Below are positions 22,878 to 36,661 of a stretch of 64,000 bases of DNA, piece after piece (positions within the stretch are counted from its first letter, which is position 1; each line of letters opens with the position of its first letter). The stretch is taken from the NCBI RefSeq assembly GCF_958298935.1, contig NC_084934.1, positions 9,674,501-9,738,500 on the forward strand, read 5' to 3'. Source of the stretch: Phragmites australis. Lineage: Eukaryota > Streptophyta > Magnoliopsida > Poales > Poaceae. The notes beneath the pieces are model-generated. The model ran no database searches and was not told where the DNA came from. It worked only from the letters and a program-made list of their open reading frames with translations. A program made the position numbers and the translations under genes.

Positions 22878-23929
22878 AAATATGACTATTTTCTCATTTT
22901 GGATGAGAATGTTTTTTTGGTGGGTTTATTTTCTTTCTTGGTGCAACTCATCTTTATATTCCGATTTCCAACCACCACCATCTCTATCTCACCGCATCAT
23001 CAAGGTCCAATTATTCATGCCCACAACAGGCATAAACACTAAATATAGTATGGAACAACTGGAATGTCTTCCACTCGTGCACTGTTAATGCTAATATTTT
23101 CTATGTGTAGCCAAATATTGCAACAAGTCCTTGCTAACTAACCATTAAACCTACCTCTGATTTTCTTTCATCAAAGCGATCTCACATGTTGTGTTGTTCA
23201 GAAAGGAACACCAAAAGGAGCCTTACTCTTTCTTCCATCATATAGTCCACATGGTTTTCTACCACAGTTGCTGAATGCAGTTTGAAACAAACTACCATGT
23301 CCAAAATGAAGAATCCACAACATTCAAGAATGAAAAGTGCTTCCAAAAGTTTTTGCATTTCAAATCTAGCTGAAGGACTAGATTGCATCAAATTCTATTC
23401 ACCACAACCATTGTTTGATAACAAGATATATCATAAAACCACCACAATTTCCATCGACGGAAACAAAAAGGATCGGACATGTACATATACACCCATACAT
23501 GATTTTAAGGTCAAGATCACTTGCCTTATACATCTATTTTTTTTCCTACATGCATTAATTTATTTTTGCCAAGATAAAACAAAAAACCTGGCACATAATA
23601 CACCTCTATATGGCCCTATACATCTATTTTTTCCTACATGCTAATATCAATGTTGCAACAATTTTGAATAGATGGAATTTTTATGTTGGAATAGTACGTA
23701 CAAAATCAAGTCACCGCCCACGGATGTGCCTGCGATACAAGGCCTCTCCTCTGACTAGGATCCAGTCTCGAATGATGCTCATGAGCGAAGCCCGAGTGCA
23801 TACCTCAATCTGAATAAACCAGATGCTGATGCTCCGCAGGGTCTGATCACTAATGATGCGCTCTCATCTTTGACCACTGATGCTACATCGGATGGTTAGT
23901 TGTCCGAGTACCTAGGCGTGGCCAAGGTC
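22878..23929. other. AT-rich region without a gene
   Basis: Nothing recognisable. The pyrimidine-rich block catctattttttttcctacatg is echoed once within 23530-23640. Confidence 0.4.
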
Positions 23930-24189
23930 CCAGTAAGATGCCTGAGGGACATTTTATCATCATGGAGGTAGATTCAACCGGGGAGCCCATAAAACCTCTA
24001 CACGTACTCGGGCCATTCAAGACAGCATGCGAGTGTCTCGTAAGGGACCACGTCGCAATCACTTACAGAACTTGGAGAGGCAAATGAGGTGACAAGTGGG
24101 TGGTTCTCGATAGCATCAAGGATTTCATGTGGGGCAAGTTGTCACAAAAGTTTGAGTACGCTAAAGGATGCAACATGGCTACAAATAAG
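23930..24189 (+). pseudogene. Plant transposase fragment (Transposase_24 / Ptta-En/Spm-like)
   Basis: The translation P-E-G-H-F-I-I-M-E-V-D-S-T-G-E-P followed by V-R-D-H-V-A-I-T-Y-R-T-W and an I-K-D-F-M-W block resembles the Transposase_24 N-terminal region. One internal stop. Cut off at 24190 by the gypsy LTR. Confidence 0.5.
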
Positions 24190-24903
24190 TGTTCGGGGTC
24201 GTCATTAAGGACCCCCGATGCTCCTGGCCCTACCAGCCTGTGGTTGCTGACAAACGGGTCCCCGGAGGACTTGCGGATCACCTAGCTCCAGAACCCTCCG
24301 GGGACCTAGCCTTCCGAAGCTCCATTCTCTGGAGCCCCTACCCTCTAGAGTCTGGACATGCTTTTCGAAGCTCCGGGGGTGAGTCATCAGACCTTGGGGA
24401 AAGATCAACTAGAGGGGCCCACCAGCTGTCCTCCACTCGCAAGGAAGTGGCCTGCATTTAATGCAACGCAAGTGGAGGCCATCCTGATATCCCCCGAGCA
24501 AGTGGAGGCCGTCCTGACATCTTGGCAGTATGGCGCTGCAATTGGCGACTGGCTGTGCACCACGTCCCGGCCACTCCCAGCACTGTGTTATTGTAATAGA
24601 AGAATATCTTCCGATTAGGAGTAAGCGCATTCCACCTAGACCCATATTGTGTGATTCGACCGGTTCTAGACCCATACGATATGGCAATATTTGTATCACC
24701 ATCTCTGTAGGGGCATACTTGTATATTTCACACCCTACTGGTACTATAAATATAGACCCCTGGCCATCAGGCCAAGGATCGATCCTTTTTACCATCAATA
24801 TATTTGGTGTTTCTCTCTCTCTACTTCTTCTCTAAGCTTGAGCATCTCCTGTGAGTGAGCCCTCGCCGCAGTTGTTCATGCAAGATATCTTCTTGCACCA
24901 ACA
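24190..24903 (+). repeat. 5' LTR of the gypsy element
   Basis: TG...CA ends (tgttcggggtc ... caccaaca), 714 bp, with a TATA box tataaatata at 24745-24754. The next bases, gtgcatcgtccgtggggac, look like the family's primer-site region. No 3' partner was found, so the end points rest on motifs. Confidence 0.7.
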
Positions 24904-24948
24904 GTGCATCGTCCGTGGGGACGAACATAGAAGTGCTAGAGAGATAGG

Positions 24949-27900
24949 ATGCCATCCAAAAAGAAGACCGTCAGGGCCATAACGCGGGCGGCTGATACCT
25001 CAGCCACGCCTGTGCGAAGGACCACATGCAACACTGGTGACAGCCCCCAGCTGGGGGGAACGAGGGCCCTGTGGCCACTGGTAGCCTGGCCATGACCACA
25101 GCTGTGCTTGGTGCTGGGGGCCCTGCCTCAGTGGCCTTGCAGCAGCAGCATAACGAGGGCCCGCCGGGTCCTTAGGGGCTACAGCCGGCACCGTCGCTAT
25201 GAACACCACCTTTGTCGATCAACAGTCGTGTGTTGTGGCCCTCCAAACTCAGCTGGAGGAGCTGCAGATGGCCCTACGAACAGCATTGCAACCTGCCTGC
25301 GGGACCAACACCGCTCCCTTAACAACTAGCGCCGTCCCGACTGTCACACTCGATTTTAACAGCCAAAACTAGATGCGACTTATATGTGCCCATGATATTC
25401 AACATACATAAGGATGTCACAAGTGAAGTAACAAAAACAATACTTTTATAGAATAAACATTAAACTCTATGAAGATATCTGTTGTGGAACAGAAGCACCG
25501 GTGCCCAACAACACCGCAGGCAACCAACTAGGAGACACGCGCCTAAAACGTTACAACCTCGCTTTGATAGTCTTCATCATCTTCACTCACTGAGCAGCAG
25601 CACACATGTCGTATGGTATAGGGAAAATAGCAACTGTGAGCACATGACGCGCTCAGCAAATGTGGAAAAGATAATGATGTGCAGACTTATATCAATAATA
25701 TGCTAACACATGGTATATTTACGTAAATGCGAGTTATGAAAACATATTTGGACTAAAAAAGTATTAAATAATTATTAAGTGAATGTAACCCATACAGTCC
25801 AACATCCAGCATACAAAGCTCCCCAACTTGCATACCACAACCGTCTAGTACTCCCTGTACTATAACCAAAACCATGACCAAACCCATAATCACAACCCAC
25901 TAATCATGTGAGGATCCAAGTGTCTCATAACTATAAGCACGGTTGTTACAACAGTTTTAAACTCTGCAGAGGTTGTCCAGCTTTCCCCATGAGTCAGTGA
26001 ATTCCATGTTGCCGTGTTTGCAAAACACTTAACACATGCCAGTGGTGTGCCACCAAGAAATCACTAAATGAAAATTTTCTACTAACTAGAGATTAATCTA
26101 GTATATCACCGCTAGGATTTACGCGAGTTCAACTCCTATCTAGAAGCCCCCTTTTGTGCTAACACAACACACACTGGATAGACTCTAACTAGTATGTCAC
26201 TCCTTACCCATATCAGCCTCGTTGTTGGTACGTTACTTCTTGGGTTGTCGCTCCATGAACAGATCCTTACTTAGGTTACTTGAGCAAACACTAAAGCAAC
26301 ATCATAACCATGACCACTATCACCAACATCCCTATACTTAAGGCCTAAGGTTTCATGTTGCTAGACCATTAATAAATTAACCACCAATGTTGCATATGTT
26401 CATTAGTCAAGATTATGACACTTCCCAATATCCCAAAAGCACGGCTAAGCAATTTATCCAACAAAAATACCTAACCATAAACCATCTAGGTTCCAAGGGA
26501 TGATAAGGAAAAATCTAGCGAAAACCATAACATAGGTGACTACCCATCATATTGGTAGACACTGCATGTAATTTTGTCAAACAAAACATTTAAAAATATA
26601 GGTTCAAGATGATCAAGGACACTTGCCTTTTCCCCAATGTTGCTCAGTGTTGTCGTAATCTTGGTCTTGAAGTCCCTCGAACTGCTCCGGAACATTATTA
26701 ACTAATCGCGAGAACTACCGACAAACAACACAAAGGAAAACACTAAGAACAACATGCTAAACATCGTTAAAACACTTTAAAAACACTATGGTTGGATAGG
26801 GATGATTCTAGAAACATTGATACGCAAGAATCGCCTAAATCGGAGTTAAGATGAAAAAAGAATGGGCTTTCGAAAGATGGATTAGACTGAAAGGAAAGAC
26901 TAGTTTACTGAAATTATCTTCCTATGGGAAAAGAGTTTATTGCACAATCACTATGTCAGGCTCGACAACATCAATGCGCAAGATTCAATAAGTATAGGGC
27001 TGACTAGACTAATGAGGATGATGCAGTGCTGACTTGGCATGCTATGCAAGTATCATCTTGGATTAAAGAAGGGATACACAGATCTAGTCTCAACCATCTA
27101 TGATGGATCAAAAAGGCCAAAGGTTGTGCTTCTAGGTTAAGGGTACTACTGGTGACTCTATGTAGTGGTGGTGGTTCGGGTTTCGTAGGAGATGGCGATT
27201 GGACGCGTGACCACAGACATCGATGTCGGGCTTCAGTGGTGTTTCAGTGAAATGAGGGAAGCATAGCGTAGAACGTGGAAAGACTAACTTAGAGGTATGG
27301 TTGGTTTTGGAAGGGGTCATCCGAGGTGGTGGCAAAACAACGATGATTGCTGCTAGGTTTGGTGGTGACCACGAACAGATGCAGGAACGAAGACGCTCTC
27401 GTTTCCAGAGATTGGCTATGAAATTTGGGAAACCGTTTGAACAAATATATTCATATATCCCGGGAACACAAAGCTATGGCATGAGTTTTGATAGATCAGC
27501 AGAGATGAGACAGGTGATGGTTGCGATGTGCTGTGGTTGGCAATAGCGTCCTAGTCGTGTCACTACACAAACGGGGATGGGCTCCTAGGGTCACATAGAA
27601 GACTCGATGGGACATGCCGTGACGCGGTTGGTGCATCCATACGGCTTTCGGATTGACGGGGAACACGTCGAGAAATCGGACAGTGGGTATGTCGACCTTG
27701 ATTACGGTGGTTTGGCTGCTCTACTGGCTGACCTGGTTGGTGAGAGCATGGGGAACATCATGGGAGATGCACTGGTGAAAGGGCTTGGTGATTTGACCTC
27801 TGGTCGGTCTGGAACGTCGATGCCAATCGGCTACAGCGCAGCTGTCCGCGATGGCGACGACCGTGTCGGCGTAGATCGGGCTTTGGCTGAGGCTAGGGAT

Positions 27901-30480
27901 ATAGTATGATGGTAAAACAGTAATAAAGGAGGAGAATAAGGGGTCCTCACCTTACTTTGATGGTCGAGGAAGGAGGATTCGCGGAGAAGACGACGAGGTA
28001 GCGCATCACGGGCGGCGACAGTGGCAGCTCTTGTGAACGGTGGCGCGTTGATAGGGCAGCAGTGACTTCTAGGGTTTGGTAGTGTGAAATAGGGGTAGGA
28101 GAGGGCGTGCAACTCATATTTATAGGGCTACAAGCGACTGTTTGAGGTGGAGTCCAAGCCGAACACGAATCGGATTCGAGTTCGAGTCGGTTACAGTTTC
28201 CTTATTCATAGCTCTCTATTCCGTGGATGATATTTGCATCGTCCGGACTCCAAATTGGACGTTTCTTGACTCTAAATTATATTACTTGAAAAGGTTTATA
28301 TCTTTTGTATTCATTAGAACTTCTGAAAATGCCATCTTGATTTTGAAAAATGCACTACAAGATAAACTGTTTGAACTCGGACTTATCTGCGTAGCACTGA
28401 TTTCGGAGGCTATAACTCCTAGCTCCATTATTCAAAAGGGGACTTCCATAGGTTCAAATCGGAGCTCTCAACGAGACCTACAACTTTGGTATTGTCAAGA
28501 TTTGAATTTGAGGCCGTTTTGAACTCCGAAACGTCATGAGAAAATGAGGTTGTTCAGGACTCTACGAAAATTTACAGATTTCATGGATCCTTTGTTGGGC
28601 CATCTAGAAGACTTGGCTAAGGGTTTAGACTTGAGCAAGATTGAGCCCAAAGACACTTTAGGTATATCTAGAGTTTAGAAAAGAAACTTTTGCAGAAAAA
28701 TTTAACTAGGGTTTGAATTTGAATTGAGCTTGGAGGGAATTTAAGAGAAACGAAAAAATAAGGTTGAACAAGAATAGGAGTAGATAAGGATTTTGAATTT
28801 GGATTTCGGTAGAATTTGAGAAAGAGGAGAGATTAACTTTAAACAAGGATTTGGATAAGATTTTAATTGAACTAGAGAAGGATTAGGTATGATCAAGGAT
28901 TGATTAGATGATGAATTCAAAGATTTTGAATTCCAACCATTAAGATTCTTAACTTATTCACTACTGAGTTTTGTAAAAACCTTTTCAAAATATTTTTCAC
29001 TCAAAACATCAAAGATAAAGAAAAAGAAAAAGAACTCTAATGCATTTACCTGGCTCCTAACAAAACTCAGCATGCAATGCACATAAAATAATAACCTATA
29101 TTGATTGATTGATTAAGAAAATAGGTTTTAAACCTATACTATTATTGAAGTTGTTAAATAATCTTGGAAAATTTAGAAATTTGAGACTCTGAAAATCAGG
29201 GTGTTACACCAACCTTGGCTCCAGGGACTGGCGAGGGCTTCATCCCCACAGCCCATCGCCACCAGGCACCCCCTGTAGTTAGTGCACAGATTCTGGAACC
29301 TCGGATACATCATCGTGAGGCCCTGATACAAGATCGTGACTCTCCCCTATAGACGAACCTGTAGGCCACACCCTTCCCAGAGGGCTTCTGGACCCCAAAG
29401 CTGCCTAAGTTTAGGGGCGACTCAGACCCGGATGAGTTTGTCCGCTCGTACACCCTCGATCTAGAAGCAAGCGGAGGCAGACAGGCTGCCATGGCCAAGT
29501 GTTTCCCCCTCTCCCTAGAAGGGGTGGCCCTTCGATGGTTCTGGACGCTGGAGTCTGGGACTATTTACACCTGGGCCTAAGTCTGAGACCTCTTCTGCAA
29601 CAGCTTCCAGGGTACCTTCATCGAGCCGGTGACCTCCAGAAGCCTATTCAACGTTAAATAGCTATCAGGCGAGACCCTCTAGGATTATTTCAAGAGGTTT
29701 TCCCGAACCAAGCCCTAGATTAAGGGCATCTCAAACTCATCGGTCATCGCGCATCAACTAAGGGTCTGGCCGATGCCCCCCTCTACGATCAGCTGAACCG
29801 GCGCCCTATGCAGTCGATGGAGGCCCTCATGTGCAAGTTCGAGGAGTATACAAGAGCGGAGGAGGAGCGGCTCTGTCGGGGTCTTGCACAAGCCACCACA
29901 ACCCCTAGTGTTGAGCCTGAGAAGTCTACCTCACAAGCAGGGTCCTCTCACGCTCCTCCCCTATCGGCGAAAAGGGACTCCGAAGAGGCTAACGGCTCTG
30001 GAGGCCGTAAGGGACGACTACAATAGCCTTATCAGTGTATGGAGAGCTATCTCTCGAGCACAGGTTGAGGTTCGTCCTCAATGGGAAAATGGAGCACCTA
30101 ACAACTGATATTATAGTCCCGGTGTATATAGAAATTCCCTTATGGTAGTTAATTATGTCTCTCCTAGAAGTTGGTTAGCGACCTCCCATTTTGTTCTAGG
30201 ATTCTTCTTTTTTGTGGGCCATTTGTGGCATGCAAGAAGAGCCCGGGCTGCTGCAGCAGGCTTTGAAAAGGGAATCGATCGCGCCGCGACATCCTCAGCA
30301 TCAACCCTGGCCGGGGGCTTCGAACCCGCCCATTCTAGGGGCCACAGTCGGGGGCGCCCTAGAGCCTTCCCCATGCGAGACCACATCCCGGGCCGGTACC
30401 CTGATGAAGGGCACTGGTGCACTTTACACGGAGCCGTACATGGACATAGCACCCAAGACTGTCGGACCCTCACAACCTTC
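24949..30480 (+). pseudogene. gypsy gag remnant (split by a solo LTR)
   Basis: Starts at the ATG at 24949 and is cut at 25341. It resumes at 29209 with the retrotransposon gag block (F-P-E-G-F-W-T-P-K-L-P-K-F near 29370-29410, then the R-W-F-W region). A C-X2-H-X4-H-X4-C knuckle (C-T-L-H to D-C-R-T-L) lies at about 30415-30475. Many stops and frame changes. Confidence 0.75.
25342..29208 (-). mobile_element. Solo LTR of a long-LTR family (3.9 kb), inserted in gypsy gag
   Basis: On the minus strand it starts tgtaacaccctgatttt and ends ...tgtgaca. Flanks are ccgac at 25337-25341 and ccaac at 29209-29213, a 5-bp duplication with one mutation. It shares its ends and internal blocks with 40444-43782 in the opposite orientation. 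A TATA box ccctataaatatgag on the minus strand is near 28110-28125. No coding domain inside. ORFs such as 27607-27909 are unrecognised and probably chance. Confidence 0.75.
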
Positions 30481-30869
30481 TGAGAGGAGTACCTCAGGAG
30501 GTAGGTAACTTATGCAACGGTCGAGAGGGACGACAATGAGTGACCCGAAGGCCATGGATCAACAGTGGCTCACCAGGTTGATCACCTGGACTTGCAAAAC
30601 CCCTCCAGTTGGCTCTGCCATCTCCACCTCTGTTGCCTACAGACCAGTACATCCCAAAGGGGGGCATAGCCAGGCAGGTGGTGCTCGCCATAACCGGGGG
30701 AGGAAGCTCCGGTGGCTCCTTAAAGCGACAGCGGTGAGACTATGCACGCGGGGGGGGGGGGGGGTTGAACCACATCGGGGCAACCATCCTCCATGGCCAA
30801 GCCCTTGGATGGGCCAATGCCCCCATCACGTTCACCTCTGACGATTCTGATTGGGTGAAGTTTCCCCAC

Positions 30870-31260
30870 TCTAAAACCTGGGTCATTTCAGCGAGCATTG
30901 CTGAAGTTGAGGTCCAGAAAGTACAGATCGACAGAGGCAGTTCGGCGGACCTCCTCTTTGTACACGCCTTTGACTAGCTCCATATCCCGCGGATCCAGCT
31001 TTCCCCGACCCATAGGCCCTTGCAAGGGTTCAACATGCCCCCACTTGACGCCCTAGGATAAATAGAGCTCTTGGTCATCTTCGACGAGGGCCCTGCTATG
31101 TGGATCGAAGTTATCATCTTCGACGTTGTGGACGTACCATACGCTTATAACGCCATCCTAGGCCGGGGGACTCCGAACAAATTCGGAGATGTTCCCCATC
31201 ACAACTACCTCTGCCTAAAGGTTCCTGGACCCTAGTGGCTAATCTTCGTCCATGACGAAC
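30870..31260 (+). pseudogene. gypsy aspartic protease remnant
   Basis: V-Q-I-D-R-G-S-S-A-D-L-L-F at about 30922-30960 matches the family's V-x-x-D-x-G-S-S-A-D block. Downstream A-Y-N-A-I-L-G-R is the usual second protease motif (about 31145-31170). Stops at 30975 and beyond. A G homopolymer lies just upstream (about 30751-30764). Confidence 0.8.
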
Positions 31261-31639
31261 AAGACTTGGCAATGTGTATTGGGTATGAGCACCCTACCCC
31301 TCTCAATGGACGCCACATCCATAATGTGGCCACAAAGAGCTCCAAAGACTCCCTTTCGGCATACCCCGGTCACCGTGGCCCTCCGAAGCCACAACTGAAT
31401 GGGGAAGTGAAATTTGTTCTAGCATGTTTGGACTGGCCCGACCGAACCTTCCAAATCGGGCAGACCTCAGTGCGGAGTGGGAAGCCTAGCTCCTGACCAC
31501 CCTGCGAGGTAACCTAGAGATCTTTGCATGATCCCCGTAGGACCTCCCTGGGGTCGACCACTGCATCATCGAGCATGCCCTCTGAGTTGATCCAAAGGCC
31601 AGGCCGGTGCACTAGGGGCTCCGTAAACTCTCCCTCGAG

Positions 31640-32560
31640 CGAGTGGAGGCTGCAAAGGAGGAAGTCTAGAAGTTGTTGAAGGCCAGCATCGTCCGAGAGG
31701 TCATACACTCTGAGTGTCTCACGAACCCCATCATGGTCAAGGAACACAGTGGAAAATGGTGCATGTGTGTCGACTTTACCTCACTTAACAAAGCGTGCCC
31801 TTGAGATCCATACCCCCTTCCTCGCATCGACCAACTGGTAGATTCTACTATCGGTTGTGAGTTGTTGAGCTTCCTGGACGCATAATTCAAATACCACAAA
31901 ATGTGGTTGGCTACGAAGGTTGAGGGCAAGACTAGCTTCATCACCCCTTTCAGGGTATACTGCTACATTCGGATGCCCTTTGGCCTCCGGAACGCCGAAG
32001 CCACCTTCTGCCACTTGATACACAAGATTCTAGAGCAGCAATTAGGCTGCAACATCGAGGCTTACATCGACAATATTGCCGTAAAGAGCAAGCTCGAGGA
32101 CGACCATGTCACTGCTAAGAAACATTCAACAGCCTCCGAGCTACAAGCATGCGGCTTAATCTTGAGAAGTGTGTATTTGGCACCAAGGCAGGTAGGTTGC
32201 TGGGATACCTCATCTCTCGAAGGGTCATCGGGGTCAACCTTGGCAACATCCGTGCCATCACGGAAATTTCACCCCTCACCAATACGAAGGAAGTCCAGCA
32301 CCTGGCGGGGCGCCTCGCAGCCCTTAGTCATTTCCTCGCCAAATCCATTGAGCATAACCTTCCATTTTTCAAAACGCTAAGGGGCTCCGAGCTTTTTAGA
32401 TGGACCCCGGAGTGCCAAACCGCTTTTGAAGCCCTCAAGGCCCACCTTTGTGACCTCAAGACACTTATGATACCCCTTCCCGACGAAGGGCTCATTTTGT
32501 ACTTATCCACCTCCGCCTCCGTTAAAAGTGCTGAGCTAATATAGGAGGAGGACAGCGATG
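31640..32560 (+). pseudogene. gypsy reverse transcriptase / RNase H remnant
   Basis: Blocks: W-C-M-C-V-D-F-T-S-L-N-K-A-C-P (about 31757-31800), M-P-F-G-L-R-N-A-E-A-T-F (about 31974-32010), and Y-I-D-N (about 32063-32074) where the catalytic Y-x-D-D is expected. The thumb and connection region and F-R-W-T-P-E-C-Q-x-A-F-E-A-L-K (about 32395-32440) follow after a frameshift near 32150. The second catalytic Asp is lost. Confidence 0.87.
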
Positions 32561-32894
32561 GTCATTCTATACAGCGACCCGTGTACTACGTATCGGAGGC
32601 CCTAGTAGGGGCTAGGCACAATACACCGAGCTTGAGAAGATGGCATATGCCCTCCTAATGGCCTTAGGCAAGCTCTGGCACTACTTCCTTGTCCACAACA
32701 TTACAGTGCCAACCTCATACCCACTTGGTGACATGTTTTGCAATCATGAGGCAACCAGATGCATCTGTAAGTGGGCTGTGGATTTAGCCCCCTTCATGGT
32801 GAAATTTGTGGCTCAGACGACCATCAAGTTGCAGGTATAGCCTGACTTCATCGCCGAATGGACGTCAGTATCCATTAGACCTCCCGCGACCCCT

Positions 32895-33330
32895 CCTCAA
32901 GATGTGTGGACAATATACACTAATAGAGCGTATGGCTCTATTGGTGTAGGGGCTGGGGTGGTCCTCATCTCCCTTATGGGCCAACGTGTCAAGTTCGCCA
33001 CCTGCATAGAGTTCAAGACAACCAAAAACATTGCTGAATATGAAGCCATCCTCTTGGGCCTCTAAAAGGCCTAGGCCTTTGGAGCTGCCAGAATCATCGT
33101 CAAGACCAACTCTCAAGTCATCGCTGGGCATGTAGACAAGAGCTTCTAGGTTAGGAATCTGGACCTATCTCGATACCTCGAGGCCATCCACGAGGCCGAA
33201 GGGTTGTTTCATGGTATATCAGTATGAAGCATACCTCAAACAGACAACGAACAGGCAAACGCCCTGGCAAAAGCTGCTGCTGGGAATGGAGACATGCCAT
33301 TAGGTGTCTTCTTTGAGGTCCTCCACTGGC
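32895..33330 (+). pseudogene. Second (archaeal-type) RNase H remnant
   Basis: I-Y-T-N-R-A, then G-A-G-V-V-L-I-S and N-I-A-E-Y-E-A-I-L-L-G-L (about 32910-33065) are RNase H blocks. D-N-E-Q-A-N-A-L-A-K-A-A (about 33240-33275) is the typical C-terminal one. Position after RT/RNase H and before integrase fits the extra RNase H of Tat-lineage elements. Broken by stops. Confidence 0.75.
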
Positions 33331-33479
33331 TAGCAGCTGACACCCCATATGAGATGACAATCGTCGTTCTTCCTATATGAGCCCCAGACTAGAGGACCCC
33401 CTCCTTTCCTTCTTAAAAGGAGCAGAGGATCTAGACGACCCCGTCGCGCTCCATCGCATTGAACACCACGCCAGGGGAT

Positions 33480-34579
33480 ATCTCCTGGTAGACGTCACCC
33501 TTTATAAAGCGGGGGTCTGTGCTCCCCTCCTCCGCTGTGTCACCAAGTAAGAAGGCGTCGACCTCCTCTGAGAAATTCATGAAGGACTCTGAGGCAATCA
33601 CCTAGCGCCCTGCGTCCTAGCCGGCAAAGCACTACACCATGGGCTCTACTAGCCCACGGTTATGTTCGATATGGAGGAACTCGTCCGCACCTACCAAGGA
33701 TGCCAATGGATGGGGTGCCGGAGCCACCAACCCCTTGATCCCCTAAAGCCAATCCCCCCCCATCTGGCCTCTGGTGCACTAGGGAATGGATCTCATCAGA
33801 CCGTTCCCTCACGCCAAGCGCAACCTTCGGTATGTAGTAGCATTGGAGTACTTCTCAAAATGTGTCGAGGTCGAGCCCCTCACAACAATCACATCAAAGA
33901 ATGTCCAGAGTTTCTTCAGGAAAACATAGTCTGCTACTTCGGCTTTCCGCGACAACTCACAGTCGACAACAGAACACAAGTCGACTCTGGACCTTTCAGA
34001 GAATTTTGTGCCAAACTCGACATCAAACTGTGCTTCACCACCATATGTCATCCTTAGTCCAACAGGGCCATCGAGCACACCAATGGCAACATTCTCTCAA
34101 GCTTGAATCGCCGTCTCGTAGGCGTGGCTAGAGGCCTATGGGTTGAGGAGCTTCCAAAAGTCTTGTGGTCCATCTGAACCACGGTCACGTGACCCATAGC
34201 CTTCATCTCCTTTCGACTCCTATACGACGATGAAGCTATGACCTCTGACTGAAATCAAAGGGTGCTCACTCCGGGTACCGCTACCGTAGATTGCTGGGGA
34301 AAGAGATGTCTCCCTTGAGGCACACGACACCACACCGTCCATAATCTCAACCACTACATCGCTGGAACCAAGATCTGGTACAATCCCAAGGTTGTACCAT
34401 GAAGCTTCGAACCCAGAGACCTGGTGCTTCAATGCGCCCTAAAAACTGCCAATAAATGGGAAGGCCCCTACCTGGTCCTCGAGTCCAAAAGGCTTGGCTC
34501 CTACCGTCTGGCAGACACAGAAGAGACCCCTCTAGAGCACAGTTGGAACGCACAGACCCTCCACAAGTACTATGTGTAG
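33480..34579 (+). pseudogene. gypsy integrase remnant
   Basis: The zinc-binding region lies at about 33570-33720. The DDE core has V-D-N-R-T-Q at about 33963-33980 (normally DNGTQF) and R-A-I-E-H-T-N-G at about 34066-34090 (normally the catalytic Glu block). The C-terminal chromodomain-less tail ends with H-K-Y-Y-V and TAG at 34577-34579. Numerous stops. Confidence 0.83.
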
Positions 34580-34902
34580 GAGTCCTCCGCACTCCTCACT
34601 TTTTTTAGCAAACCAGCCGTCGGACCATCCGAGGGCTCGCTGGCTCTACCACTATAAGGGACTCTACCACTATAAGGTACGCCATACCATCCACCCCTCT
34701 AATTCAGTTCTAGCATGGCAGTTAACCTTCAGTCTTTTGCATGGCCTGCAAAATAGCCTTAGGTTGATGCATGCTGGGGATACCCAATCGATCTTGGAAG
34801 GGTCTGGTCCGCAAATTTGTGTTTCAGTCATAACAGTACACACAAACCTACAACTTGTTATATTCTTCCTCAAAATACCCTCCAGCATCGAGCTAGAGGG
34901 GT

Positions 34903-36611
34903 ATGAACATTTTGACATGTATGATTGTGATTTTGGTGATTAATGACAACATAATCATTGGGACTAACATGTTTATCAAGAATATATCTTAGTAGGTTTC
35001 ATGGATGCAATACATCAAGAAGCCACTGTAGCCAGAAAAAAGATTGATTAAATTGGAAAAATCCTAAGAAGATTTGCCCCACCGGAAGGTCTGGTGCAGA
35101 GGAGTTTCCACTCACCTGAGCATTGTGCACAGAGGCCAATAGCCTCACCAGATAGTCTAGTGAATAAGACATGAACTCACCGAAGTATTTCTGACAAAGG
35201 GGGAGAATGTTGAGGACCTCACCAGATAGTCTGGTGATCTGTACAGGGTAACACCAGAGCATTTCTTGTAGAGAAGAATGCAAGTGCAGAAGACTGAATA
35301 TCAACCCACTAGAAGGTCCGGTGCTTCATTTGTGCACACCGGAGTATAGCACCAGAGCATTTCTTGCAGATGCGACTACAAGTGCTAAAGAATGAACATC
35401 AACTCACAATATAGTCCGATGATCACAAAGATAGTTGCACCAGAGCATTTCTAGGGAAAAGAAGAAAAGGTTTAACTCACAGGATGATCCGGTGTGAATA
35501 GAACGAACACCGGATGAATGCACTAGAGCATTTTACACAAAGAGGCTGCAAAGGCTTGGATGGCTAAAGATAACTCACCGAAAGGTCGAGTGATGGATTT
35601 GAAGGCACACTGGAGTGTACGGTGTACACAAAGACTTTGAGTGAAAGTCGAATGGCTAATTTCTGAGGTTGTACTCACCAGATGATATAATGTTAGTACT
35701 ATTATTCTCATCGGATTATCCGGCGTTAACAGCTTTTTTGAGCAATTGGGAAAATAGCTAGTTGGTAGGTTTGAGGCTATAAATACCCCTCCACTTAGCT
35801 ATTTGAAGGTGTGGTATGCTGTTGGAGTCTAGAGGAAGCTCTTACACACTTGAGAAGACATCCAAGCCATCAAAGTGCTTAAAATAATTATCCAAGATAA
35901 TTAAGCATAAGATTAGAGAGTGTTTAGTGCTTATAGGCCTAGAGTGACTTGTAGCTAGGTGTTGCAGCTTGAAGAAGGGATCAAGGGGTGATCCTAGCTT
36001 GTATCGAGTGGTACGTCGGTACCTTGGAGTCTTGGTGACTCGCCGACATCTTGGGCCTTGATGGCTCAAGCTTGTTGACCCTCCGACTTGGTGTGGAGTA
36101 GCGGCAAGACACGTGTACGGGAACTCGGAGACCCTTGCCTTGGTGGATCAAGCTCTGAAGTGATCATGACGACGAGTGATCAGAAGAGAGGCTAGTGGTG
36201 AGACCTTACCTTTGTAGCTTAGTGGCTTATCGTGCTTGAGACCTTGTCTTGGTGACTTAGTAGCTCACAAGCCGTGATTGGAAGAGACTTGACTACCGGG
36301 AGCATATTCTTTGTGGAGCTCCAACGTGAACTAGGGGTGGCATTCATGCCATCGATTTCACAAAATAAAAATCCCTTATGCCAAGTTTGTCTCTCTACCT
36401 TATTTACGTTTCCGTATTTACATACTTACAATTTATCTTGTTAAAGTAGGTTGCAATCCTCTTGAGTGGTAGAGTAGACATACTAGATAAATCTGAAGCA
36501 CGTTTAGATAGAAATTGAGATAGGTTTATCTTGTAAAGTTTTTGGAGCCAATTTGGTTTAGGTTTCTAAGTGTCCTAATTCACCTCCCTCTTAGGACGTC
36601 ACCGTTCCTCA
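34903..36611 (+). repeat. 5' LTR of the gag-only element
   Basis: Matches 39727-40443 and 43788-44786. Carries many short caccgga/tccggtg blocks and a TATA box ctataaatac at 35777-35786. Ends ...cgttcctca. Confidence 0.85.
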
Positions 36612-36661
36612 TAATTGGTATCAGAGCCTCATGGTCTTGATAGGCTTAACATCCTGGAGTT

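Noticed and set aside
27607..27909. 100-codon ORF inside the long solo LTR
   Set aside because: No recognised domain; lies on the strand opposite the LTR's own promoter, so probably chance.
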